A stretch of DNA of 32,766 nucleotides from Burkholderiales bacterium (lineage in GTDB: Bacteria; Pseudomonadota; Gammaproteobacteria; Burkholderiales; SG8-39), in assembly GCA_026417035.1 (NCBI GenBank), contig JAOAEA010000024.1, forward strand, positions 1 to 32,766, given 5' to 3'. The stretch's first letter is position 1, and every line of letters begins with the position of its first letter. A program made the position numbers and the translations under genes. This document shows positions 23,727 through 31,000 of this stretch, in pieces. Below the pieces are notes generated by a model. The model was given only the letters and a program-made list of their open reading frames with translations. It was not told the origin of the DNA and did not search any database.

Positions 23727-24782
23727 TCAGCGAACGACGAGCCGCGGCGCGCCCGGGCCCAGCGTGCCGATGCGTGCCGCCGCCGCGAAGCCCTCCTCCC
23801 GGAAGAGGGCGAGCACCTCGTCCACGGCGGCCGGGTCGCAGGCGACGAGCAGCCCGCCGCTCGTCTGCGGGTCGGTGAGCAGCGTGCGCTTCCATTCGGG
23901 GAAACCGTCCGGCAGCGCGACGTCCAACCCGTAGCCGGCCCAGTTGCGGCCCGAAGCGCCGGTCGCGACGCCCTTCTCGGCCCAGGCGCGCGCCTCGGCG
24001 ATGAGCGGCACCGCGTCGAACTCGACCTTCGCGGCGAGCCCGGAGCCGCGCGCGACCTCGAGCAGATGCCCGGCGAGCCCGAACCCGGTCACGTCGGTGA
24101 GCGCGTGCACGCCCGGCATGCGCGCAAGGCGCATCCCGGGCGTGTTGAGCTTCGTCGTCCACCGCACCATCTCCGCGTAGCCCGGGGCCGGCAGCTCGCC
24201 TCTCTTGAGCACGGCGGACAGGACGCCGATGCCGAGCGGCTTGCCGAGCACGATCGCGTCGCCCGACCGCGCGCCGGCGTTGCGCTTGAGGTCCGCGGGA
24301 TTCACGACGCCGATCGCGACGAGGCCGTAGATCGGTTCCACCGAGTCGATCGAGTGGCCGCCCGCGACCGGGATGCCGGCCTCGGCGCAGACCGACTCGC
24401 CGCCGGCGAGGATGCGCCGGATCACCTCGAGCGGGAGCTTGTCGAGCGGCATGCCGACGAGCGCGAGGGCGAAGAGCGGGCTCGCGCCCATCGCGTAAAC
24501 GTCCGAGATGGCGTTGGTGGCGGCGATCCGGCCGAAGTCGAACGGGTCGTCCACGATCGGCATGAAGAAGTCGGTGGTCGCGACGATCGCCTGCGTGTCG
24601 TTCAGCCGGTACACGGCCGCGTCGTCGGCGCTCTCGGTGCCGACGAGGAGGTCCTTCGGCACTGCGCGGACCGGGGCCGCCGCGAGCAGCTCGGCGAGCA
24701 CGCCGGGCGCGATCTTGCAGCCGCAGCCGCCGCCGTGGCTCAACTGCGTGAGGCGGATGGGGGTGTCGTTCGGTGCGTTCAT
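23727..24782 (-). CDS. selD: Selenide, water dikinase (selenophosphate synthetase)
   Basis: SelD makes selenophosphate from selenide and ATP, the selenium donor for selenocysteine and for 2-selenouridine in tRNA. The 351-residue product has the active-site loop LSHGGGCGCKIAPGVL with Cys20 and Lys23, equivalent to Cys17 and Lys20 of E. coli. Further motifs are DDAAVYRLNDTQAIVATTDFF, NAISDVYAMGA, GGHSID, LTDVTGFGLAGHLLE and the C-terminal LLTDPQTSGGLLVACDP. The nucleophile is Cys, not selenocysteine. The start ATG at 24782 is preferred over an upstream ATG because the family N-terminus begins at MNAPND. It is divergent from mnmH, which consumes its product. No selA/selB is in the window, so selenocysteine use cannot be judged. 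Confidence 0.97.
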   Translation of the reverse strand: MNAPNDTPIRLTQLSHGGGCGCKIAPGVLAELLAAAPVRAVPKDLLVGTESADDAAVYRLNDTQAIVATTDFFMPIVDDPFDFGRIAATNAISDVYAMGASPLFALALVGMPLDKLPLEVIRRILAGGESVCAEAGIPVAGGHSIDSVEPIYGLVAIGVVNPADLKRNAGARSGDAIVLGKPLGIGVLSAVLKRGELPAPGYAEMVRWTTKLNTPGMRLARMPGVHALTDVTGFGLAGHLLEVARGSGLAAKVEFDAVPLIAEARAWAEKGVATGASGRNWAGYGLDVALPDGFPEWKRTLLTDPQTSGGLLVACDPAAVDEVLALFREEGFAAAARIGTLGPGAPRLVVR

Positions 24783-24820
24783 GATTTCGCCGGGGAGCGG
24801 GCGCAGACGGGGCGCGGCGT

Positions 24821-24826
24821 TAGAAT
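24821..24826 (+). promoter_or_regulatory. Candidate -10 box for mnmH
   Basis: TAGAAT, a 5/6 match to the -10 consensus, stands in the 97-base divergent gap between selD and mnmH, about 54 bases before the mnmH ATG. No clear -35 hexamer is seen. A GAGGAG ribosome-binding site follows, 11 bases before the ATG. Confidence 0.4.
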
Positions 24827-24879
24827 CCGGGACCGCCAGGGCGTTGCGATCGCCCGGCGCGCGAGGAGCTCTTGGCGCG

Positions 24880-25950
24880 ATGCGCTTTCCGGACACGGCA
24901 ACCGTAGCACAGCTCGACCTCTTTGACGAGGTCGTGGACGTGCGCTCCGGCGCTGAGTACGCCGAGGATCACGTGCCGGGCGCGCTCAACTGCCCGGTGC
25001 TCGACGACGCCGAGCGCGCCGAGGTGGGAACCCTCTACAAGCAGGTCTCGCCATTCGCGGCGAAGCGCGTCGGCGCGGCGATCGTCGCGCGCAACATCGC
25101 GCGGCACCTCGACACCGCGTTCGCCGCGAAGCCGAAGGACTGGCGCCCGCTCGTCTACTGCTGGCGCGGCGGCAACCGTTCCGCCGCGATGACGCACGTG
25201 CTGCGCGAGATCGGCTGGCCGGCGGCGCAGCTCGCCGGCGGCTACAAGGCCTATCGCCGCGAGGTGGTCGCGCAGCTCGGCGCGCTGCCCGCGCATTTCC
25301 GTTACGTCGTCGTCTGCGGCGAGACCGGCAGCGCCAAGTCGCGCCTGCTCGAGGCGCTCGCGGCGGCGGGCGCGCAGGTGCTCGACCTCGAGGGCCTCGC
25401 GCGCCACCGCGGCAGCGTGCTCGGCGAGCTGCCCGGCGATCCGCAGCCGCCGCAGAAGTGGTTCGAGACGCTCGTCTGGGACCGCCTGCGCCGCTTCGAC
25501 CGCGAGGCGCCGGTGTTCGTCGAGGCCGAGAGCAGGAAGATCGGCGCGCTGCAGGTGCCGGAAGGGCTGATCCGCGAGATGCGGGGCGCGCCGTGCGTGC
25601 GGCTCGCCGCGCCGGCGGCCGAGCGCGTGCGCTTCCTGATGCGGGAGTACGGCCATTTCCTCGCCGACCCGGCCCGCCTCGTGGCGAAGCTCGCGCACCT
25701 CGCGCCGCTGCACGGCCGGGAAGTGGTCGCGCGCTGGCAGACGCTCGCCGCCGCGTGCGCCTGGGAGCCGCTGGTCGCGGACCTCCTCGAGAACCACTAC
25801 GACCCCGCCTACCGGCGCTCGACGGCGAAGAACTTCGCGCGCTTCGCCGAGGCGCGCGTGCTCGCGCTCGAGTCGCTCGCGCCAGAGGCGATCGCCCGCG
25901 CGGCGGCCGAGCTCGCGGGCGCCCCGCGCGCGCGCGCCGCCGCGGCCTGA
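24880..25950 (+). CDS. mnmH: tRNA 2-selenouridine synthase
   Basis: MnmH (SelU, YbbB) converts 2-thiouridine at the wobble position of certain tRNAs to 2-selenouridine through a geranylated intermediate, using selenophosphate from SelD. The 356-residue product has an N-terminal rhodanese domain (DVRSGAEYAEDHVPGA, then the active-site loop YCWRGGNRSAAM with Cys94) and a C-terminal P-loop domain followed by the family-specific VLDLEGLARHRGSVLG block and VEAESRKIGALQVP. The P-loop reads GETGSAKS (147-154), with Ala152 where the Walker A consensus has Gly. The start at 24880 follows a GAGGAG. It is divergently paired with selD, the common arrangement for 2-selenouridine synthesis, and convergent with the broken deacetylase gene. 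Confidence 0.96.
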   Translation: MRFPDTATVAQLDLFDEVVDVRSGAEYAEDHVPGALNCPVLDDAERAEVGTLYKQVSPFAAKRVGAAIVARNIARHLDTAFAAKPKDWRPLVYCWRGGNRSAAMTHVLREIGWPAAQLAGGYKAYRREVVAQLGALPAHFRYVVVCGETGSAKSRLLEALAAAGAQVLDLEGLARHRGSVLGELPGDPQPPQKWFETLVWDRLRRFDREAPVFVEAESRKIGALQVPEGLIREMRGAPCVRLAAPAAERVRFLMREYGHFLADPARLVAKLAHLAPLHGREVVARWQTLAAACAWEPLVADLLENHYDPAYRRSTAKNFARFAEARVLALESLAPEAIARAAAELAGAPRARAAAA

Positions 25951-25958
25951 CCCGCGGA

Positions 25959-26882
25959 TCAGAGGCCGCCGAGCGCGCGCAGGTGCTGCACCACGCTGCG
26001 GCCGAGCGCCGAGAGCGCGTAGCCGCCCTCGAGCATCGACACGACACGCCCCTTGCCGTGGCGAACGGCGACCTCAACGAGCCCCTATGTCGTCCAGCCG
26101 TGGTCCTGGTCCACCAGCCTCAGCATCGCCATGTCGTCCTCGACGTGCGCGTCGAACCCGGCGGAGATGAAGAGCATCTGCGGCTGGAACTTCTCGAGCG
26201 CCGGCAGCCAGACCTTCTCGACCACCTCGCGGAACTGCTGGCTCCCGGCGCCAGCCGGCAGGGGCACGTTCACCATGTTGTGCGCGGGGAAGTCGGTCCC
26301 GGAGTAGGGATAGAAGGGATGCTGGAAAATGCTCACCATGAGGACGCGGTCGTCGCCGGCGAAGATCTCCTCGGTGCCGTTGCCGTGGTGCACGTCCCAG
26401 TCGATCACCGCCACCCGCTCGAGCCCGTGCGCCTCGAGCGCGTGCGCCGCGGCCACCGCGATGTTGTTGAAGAAGCAGAAGCCCATCGCCCGGGTGCGCG
26501 TCGCGTGGTGCCCCGGCGGGCGCACGCTGCAGAAGGCGTTCTCGTACTTCCCCTCCATCAACAGGTCGACCGCGAGCACGCCCGCGCCCGCGGCGCGCAG
26601 CGCCGCCGCCAGCGTGCCGTGGTTCATCGCGGTGTCGGGGTCGAGGTGCACGATCCCCTCCTCGGGCGCGGCCGCGCGGATCGCGCGGATGTAGTTCCTG
26701 GGGTGCACGCGCTCGAGGTGCGCGTCGTCCGCGACCGGCGCATCGTGGCGGTCGAGGTAGGGGGCGATGCCGGAGGAGATCAGCTGGTCGTCGATGGCGG
26801 CGAGGCGCGTCGGGCATTCGGGGTGGTAGGTGCCCATGTCGTGCTTCATGCAGTCGGCATGGGTGATGAACGCCGTTGCCAT
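25959..26882 (-). pseudogene. Histone-deacetylase-family hydrolase with premature TAG
   Basis: Zinc-dependent deacetylase of the HDAC/AcuC/acetylpolyamine amidohydrolase family. The full frame would be 307 codons, a normal length. Residues seen before the break: PPGHHATRTRAMGFCFFNN (His125, His126), DWDVHHGNGTE with zinc ligands Asp163 and His165, and SAGFDAHVEDDMA with Asp244. Codon 266 (26087-26085) is TAG, after DHGWTT. The same frame then continues with family-like sequence GLVEVAVRHGKGRVV, SMLEGGYALSALGRS and a proper TGA at 25961-25959. The Tyr of the EGGY motif (Tyr288), which stabilises the transition state in this family, lies after the stop, so the 265-residue product should be inactive. 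A sequencing error, true nonsense mutation or readthrough are all possible. The ATG at 26882 has a GAGG upstream. Confidence 0.85.
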
Positions 26883-26969
26883 ATATTCCTCATTCCTCCG
26901 GGGCCTGCGGGAACAATCATAGCGTAAAGCGTCCTAAACTCAGGACTTTCCAGGACCTTGCCCGCCCCC
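26883..26969. promoter_or_regulatory. AT-richer divergent promoter region, deacetylase / moxR
   Basis: This gap is the most AT-rich piece in its neighbourhood. On the minus strand TATGAT (26921-26916) is a 5/6 -10 box 34 bases before the deacetylase ATG. A small inverted repeat, GTCCT (26931-26935) and AGGAC (26941-26945), overlaps its -35 position. For moxR, TAAACT (26935-26940) is a weak -10 candidate. None is proven. Confidence 0.45.
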
Positions 26970-27929
26970 ATGCTGCAGCGCGCCCCCCTCCAACAGCGCA
27001 TCTTCCCCGCGACGCCCTCGCCGCTCGCCAGGGTGGTCGATCAGGCGAGCCGCGTGATCCTCGGCAAGGAGCGCCAGATCCGCCTCGCGCTCGCGTGCCT
27101 GCTCTCGCGCGGTCACCTGCTCATCGAGGACCTGCCCGGCGTCGGCAAGACGACGCTCGCGCACGTGCTCGCGAAGCTCCTCGGCCTCGATTTCCATCGC
27201 GTGCAGTTCACGAGCGACATGCTGCCCGCCGACATCATCGGCGTGTCGGTGTACGACCGCGAATCGGGCTCGTTCAAGTTCCACCCCGGCCCGGTGTTCG
27301 CGAACCTGGTGCTCGCCGACGAGGTGAACCGCGCCACGCCCAAGACGCAGAGCGCGCTCCTCGAGGCGATGGAGGAGCACCAGGTCACCGCGGAAGGCGA
27401 GACGCGCCGGCTGCCGGAGCCCTTCTTCGTCATCGCGACGCAGAACCCCTCGCACCAGGTCGGCACCTTCCCGCTCCCGGAATCGCAGCTCGACCGCTTC
27501 CAGATGCGCCTCGAGCTCGGCTACCCCGACCGCGACGCCGAGCGCGCGCTGCTCAAGGGCGAGTCGCGCCGCGACATGATCGGGACGCTCGAGCCCTGCC
27601 TCGCGCACGGCGAGCTGCTCGAGTTTCAGGACGAGGCGCGGCAGGTGCACGTGTCGGACGCCCTGGTCGATTACGTGCAGGCGATCGTCGAGCACACGCG
27701 CCGCTCGCCGGACTACGCGAGCGGGCTCTCGCCGCGCGCCGCGCTCGCCCTGCTCGCCGCGTCGCGCGCGTGGGCGCTCCTCGCCGGCCGCGACCGCGTG
27801 CTGCCCGAGGACGTGCAGGCCGTGCTGCCCGGCGTCGCGGCCCACCGCCTGCACCCGGCGACGGCCGGCGCGCGCCGCACGAGCGCCGAGGTGGCGGCGG
27901 CGCTGATCGAGGCGGTGCCGATCCCCTGA
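26970..27929 (+). CDS. MoxR-family AAA+ ATPase
   Basis: A chaperone-like AAA+ ATPase of 319 residues from the ATG at 26970; a TTG at 26958 would add four residues but has a poorly spaced AGGA. Motifs: VILGKERQIRLAL, Walker A LPGVGKTTLAH, QFTSDMLPADIIGVSVYD, Walker B LVLADEVNRATPKTQSALLEAMEE, sensor 1 FFVIATQNP and the arginine-finger region LPESQLDRFQMRLELGYPDR, ending with the lid helix block SGLSPRAALALLAASRAWA. MoxR proteins act with DUF58 and other partners in maturation or cell-envelope stress roles. Here it heads the moxR-DUF58-tgpA cluster, separated from DUF58 by 184 bases, so the downstream genes may also have a separate promoter. Confidence 0.93.
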   Translation: MLQRAPLQQRIFPATPSPLARVVDQASRVILGKERQIRLALACLLSRGHLLIEDLPGVGKTTLAHVLAKLLGLDFHRVQFTSDMLPADIIGVSVYDRESGSFKFHPGPVFANLVLADEVNRATPKTQSALLEAMEEHQVTAEGETRRLPEPFFVIATQNPSHQVGTFPLPESQLDRFQMRLELGYPDRDAERALLKGESRRDMIGTLEPCLAHGELLEFQDEARQVHVSDALVDYVQAIVEHTRRSPDYASGLSPRAALALLAASRAWALLAGRDRVLPEDVQAVLPGVAAHRLHPATAGARRTSAEVAAALIEAVPIP

Positions 27930-28055
27930 GGCATGGAACCGCTAGGGCGCCAGCCACGCGGAGGCCCGCGAGCCCGGCCGGCTGCTGCCGTGGATGGGCG
28001 TGCGTGTCGCCATCGCCACCCGGGCCCGGTGATCGCGACCGGTCAGCGTTTTACT

Positions 28056-28088
28056 CTCGCGACCGTTCGCGTTCTTCGCGCTTTCGCG
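28056..28088 (+). repeat. Short degenerate repeat based on TTCGCG, period 8-10
   Basis: CTCGCG (28056), then TTCGCG at 28066, 28075 and 28083, spaced 10, 9 and 8 bases, in the 184-base gap between moxR and DUF58. On the other strand this reads as GCGAA-based units. It resembles the CACGAAG-type repeat at 4820 in period and A/G bias on one strand. The rest of the gap is GC-rich with no gene or clear promoter. Confidence 0.5.
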
Positions 28089-28113
28089 GTTCCGGGCTGA
28101 CGCGCCGCGCGCG

Positions 28114-29085
28114 ATGTTCGCGAAGCTCCTCGCCCGCTCCGACTTCTTCGCCCTCGTCTTCGGCCTGCGCGGCCCCGAGACCGGGCCGATCCGGCTCACG
28201 CAGCGGCGCGTGTACGTGCTGCCCACCGGCTACGGATTGACGTTCGCCGGGGCGCTCGCCCTGATGCTCGTCGGCTCGATCAACTACTCGCTCGGCCTCG
28301 GCTACGTGCTCACTTTCGCGCTCGCCGGCATGGGGCTCGTCTCCATGCTGCACACCTACCGCAACCTCGCGCACCTCACGGTCCGCGCGGGCCGCGCCGA
28401 CCCGGTGTTCGCCGGCGACGACGCCGTGTTCGAGCTGCTGCTCGACAACCCGGGCGGGTTCGACCGCCACACGGTGATCGCGCGCTGCGGCGAGTCCGCG
28501 GTGGACGTGGACATCCCCGCCGGCCGGTCGGAGGTCGCCAAGCTCCCCGTGCCCGCGCCGCGGCGCGGCCGCCTGCCGCTCGGCCGCGTCACGCTCGAGA
28601 CGCGCTTCCCCGTCGGGCTCTTCCGCTGCTGGAGCTACGTCCGGCCCGAGATGGAGGCGATCGTCTGGCCGCGCCCCGACGGCGCGCCGCTCCCGCTCGC
28701 GAAGATCCGGCCCGACGCCGGCGAAGCGGTGAACGCCGGCGGCGGCGTGGACGATTTCGCCGGGCTGCGGCCCTACCACGCGGGCGACTCGCCGCGTCAC
28801 ATCGCGTGGAAGGCCGCCGAGCGCGAAGGGCTGCTCCTCACGAAGCTCTTCTCCGGCCGCGGCGCCGCGGAGCTCTGGCTCGATTGGGACGACCTGCCGT
28901 CCGCGCTCGACTGGGAGGCACGCCTCTCGCGCCTCGCCGGCTGGGTGCTCGCCGCCGAGGCAGCGGGCCTCGCCTACGGCCTGCGCATCCCCGGCGCCGA
29001 GATCGAGCCCGCTCTCGGCAGCGCCCATCGTGACGCGTGTCTCACCCGCCTCGCGCTCTTCGATGCCGCGCCTGCCCGCCCCTAG
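28114..29085 (+). CDS. DUF58 domain protein
   Basis: A 323-residue membrane-associated protein of the DUF58 family, the standard partner of MoxR ATPases. Two hydrophobic segments at about residues 45-85 (YGLTFAGALALMLVGSINYS and LGYVLTFALAGMGLVSMLH) place a soluble domain on one side of the membrane. An immunoglobulin-like stretch follows, then the DUF58 signature near residues 215-240: DDFAGLRPYHAGDSPRHIAW and KAAEREGLLLTKLF. Biochemical function is not established; the family is thought to work in complexes remodelled by MoxR. Its 3' end overlaps the next gene (tgpA) by 23 bases, so coupling is likely. The start at 28114 (MFAKLLARSDFF) is the natural N-terminus. Confidence 0.92.
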   Translation: MFAKLLARSDFFALVFGLRGPETGPIRLTQRRVYVLPTGYGLTFAGALALMLVGSINYSLGLGYVLTFALAGMGLVSMLHTYRNLAHLTVRAGRADPVFAGDDAVFELLLDNPGGFDRHTVIARCGESAVDVDIPAGRSEVAKLPVPAPRRGRLPLGRVTLETRFPVGLFRCWSYVRPEMEAIVWPRPDGAPLPLAKIRPDAGEAVNAGGGVDDFAGLRPYHAGDSPRHIAWKAAEREGLLLTKLFSGRGAAELWLDWDDLPSALDWEARLSRLAGWVLAAEAAGLAYGLRIPGAEIEPALGSAHRDACLTRLALFDAAPARP

Positions 29086-31000
29086 TCTCTACCTCCTCTT
29101 CGCCGGCATCGCGATCGCGACGGTGCCGCACCTGCCGCGCCTGCCCGCGTGGATCTCGGCGCTCGCCGTGGGTCTCCTCGCATGGCGCGCCTGGGTGGTG
29201 CGGCGGCGCATCGCGCTGCCGCGAAAGTGGCTCGTGATCGGGCTCGCGGCGACGAGCCTCGTGATGGTGTACCTCCACTACAAGACCCTCTTCGGCCGCG
29301 ACGCCGGGGTGGCGCTGCTCGTCGTGTTCCTCGCGCTGAAGCTCCTCGAGATGAAGAGCCTGCGCGACGTCACCGTGGTGGTGCTGCTCGCCTACTTCCT
29401 CGCGCTCACCAACTTCTTCTACAGTCAGACGATCCTCGTCGCCGCGGTCATGACGGGCGCGCTCGTCGTCCTCACCGCCGCGCTCGTCGGCTGCAACGCC
29501 CCGCGCCGCGCGCTCGGCGCGAACGTGCGTACCGCCGCGGCGCTCCTCGCGCAGGGGCTGCCGGTGATGCTGGTGCTGTTCCTCCTCTTTCCGCGCGTGC
29601 AGGGGCCGCTGTGGGGCATGCCCCAGGACGCCTTCGCGGGCATGACCGGGCTCTCCGACTCGATGACGCCGGGGAACATCAGCCTGCTCTCGCAATCGGA
29701 CGCGATCGCCTTCCGCGCGAAGTTCGAGGGCGATCCGCCGCCGCGCGGCGCGCTCTATTGGCGCGGGCCCGTCTTCTGGGAGTTCGACGGCCGCACCTGG
29801 CGCGGCGGACGCGGGCCTTCCTCGCAGTTCTACCGCTTCGAGCCCGAGGGCTCGCCGGTCAAGTACGAGGTGACCGTCGAGCCGCACAACCGCCAGTGGC
29901 TCTTCGCGCTCGACCTCGCGGGGCAGGTCCCGCCGAACGCCTTCGGCACCGCCGACTACCAGCTGATCTCGCGCGCGCCGGTGCGCCACCGCATCCGCTA
30001 CCCGATGCACTCGTTCCTGCAGTACCGCGCGATCGCCGCGGCGATGCCGGCCGAGCTCGATTACGCGCGCGAGCTGCCGGCGGGCGCCAACCCGCGCACG
30101 CGCGAGCTCGCCCGCCGCTGGCGCGTCGAGTCGGGCGGCGACGGCGAGGCCATCGTCGCCCGCGCGATCGACCACTTCCGCAACGCCGGGCTGCGCTACA
30201 CGATCGCGCCGCCGCTGCTCGGCGAGAACCCGGTCGACGAGGTGCTCTTCGTCACGAAGCAGGGGTTCTGCGAGCACTTCTCCTCGGCGTTCGCCTTCCT
30301 GATGCGCGCGGCCGGCGTCCCGGCGCGCATCGTCACCGGCTACCAGGGCGGGGAGCTGAACCCGGTGGACCAGTTCCTCGTCGTGCGCCAGTCCGACGCC
30401 CACGCCTGGGTGGAGGTGTGGCTCCCCGCGCGCGGCTGGGTGCGCGTCGATCCCACCGCAGTGGTGGTCCCGCTGCGCGTCGAATCCGGGCTCGCGGCCG
30501 CCGTGCCGGAGACCGGCGCGCTGCCCCTCCTCGTGCGCGTGGACGTGCCGTGGCTGCGCGAGCTGCGCTTCGGCTGGGAGGCGCTCGCGAACCGCTGGAA
30601 CCAGTGGGTGCTCGGCTACAACCCCGAGCGCCAGCGCGAGTTCCTGACGCGGCTCGGCATGCCCTCCGCGGACTGGCACGAGCTCGCGACGACGCTCTTC
30701 TGGGCGGTCGGCGGCCTCGTGCTGCTCATCGCGCTCTTCGTGCTGCGGCGCCGCCTCGCCCGCGACCCGGTGCAGCGCGTCTGGCTCGCCTTCTGCGCGA
30801 AGCTCGCGCGGGCCGGCACCGAGCGCCGGCCGAGCGAGGGTCCCGCGGCCTTCGCCGAGCGGGCGGCGCGCGAGCATCCGGAGCAGGCGGGCACCGTCGC
30901 CGCGATCGCGCGGCTCTACGCCGACCTGCGTTACGGCCCGTCCCCGGCGCCCGAGGGGGTCGGCGAGCTCGCCCGCCGGGTGCGAGAATTCCGGCCGTGA
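29063..31000 (+). CDS. tgpA: Membrane transglutaminase-like protein TgpA (DUF3488)
   Basis: The 645-residue protein has an N-terminal membrane domain with several helices (LYLLFAGIAIATVPHL, LVIGLAATSLVMVYLHY, GVALLVVFLALKLLEM, LLAQGLPVMLVLFLLFPR). A large periplasmic region carries the transglutaminase core, with Cys403 in QGFCEHFSSAFAF, His447 in SDAHAWVEV and Asp463 in VRVDPTAVV. A further helix (LFWAVGGLVLLIALFVL) and a short DUF4129-like cytoplasmic tail follow. TgpA of Pseudomonas aeruginosa is reported essential and is encoded next to MoxR and DUF58 proteins, as here. The start at 29063 is preferred to the GTG at 29030, since the conserved hydrophobic N-terminus begins at MPRLPAPSLYLL. 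Its stop overlaps the mltB start as GTGA. Confidence 0.93.
   Translation: MPRLPAPSLYLLFAGIAIATVPHLPRLPAWISALAVGLLAWRAWVVRRRIALPRKWLVIGLAATSLVMVYLHYKTLFGRDAGVALLVVFLALKLLEMKSLRDVTVVVLLAYFLALTNFFYSQTILVAAVMTGALVVLTAALVGCNAPRRALGANVRTAAALLAQGLPVMLVLFLLFPRVQGPLWGMPQDAFAGMTGLSDSMTPGNISLLSQSDAIAFRAKFEGDPPPRGALYWRGPVFWEFDGRTWRGGRGPSSQFYRFEPEGSPVKYEVTVEPHNRQWLFALDLAGQVPPNAFGTADYQLISRAPVRHRIRYPMHSFLQYRAIAAAMPAELDYARELPAGANPRTRELARRWRVESGGDGEAIVARAIDHFRNAGLRYTIAPPLLGENPVDEVLFVTKQGFCEHFSSAFAFLMRAAGVPARIVTGYQGGELNPVDQFLVVRQSDAHAWVEVWLPARGWVRVDPTAVVVPLRVESGLAAAVPETGALPLLVRVDVPWLRELRFGWEALANRWNQWVLGYNPERQREFLTRLGMPSADWHELATTLFWAVGGLVLLIALFVLRRRLARDPVQRVWLAFCAKLARAGTERRPSEGPAAFAERAAREHPEQAGTVAAIARLYADLRYGPSPAPEGVGELARRVREFRP

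Noticed and set aside
24847-24854. GCGATCGC octamer, like the cyanobacterial HIP1 element
   Set aside because: A single occurrence noticed; HIP1 is meaningful only when highly over-represented.
24783-24896. Upstream extension of selD to an ATG at 24896
   Set aside because: It would overlap the mnmH start and adds residues unlike the SelD N-terminus; the ATG at 24782 begins right before the conserved region.
21678-24926. Long plus-strand open frame of about 1,080 codons
   Set aside because: It crosses several confirmed genes on both strands (ABC ATPase, tesA, selD) in another frame and contains low-complexity translation only.
26085-26087. TAG as a pyrrolysine codon in the deacetylase
   Set aside because: Pyrrolysine use needs pylTSBCD, which is not seen and is not expected in this type of organism, and the position is not an active-site residue in the family.
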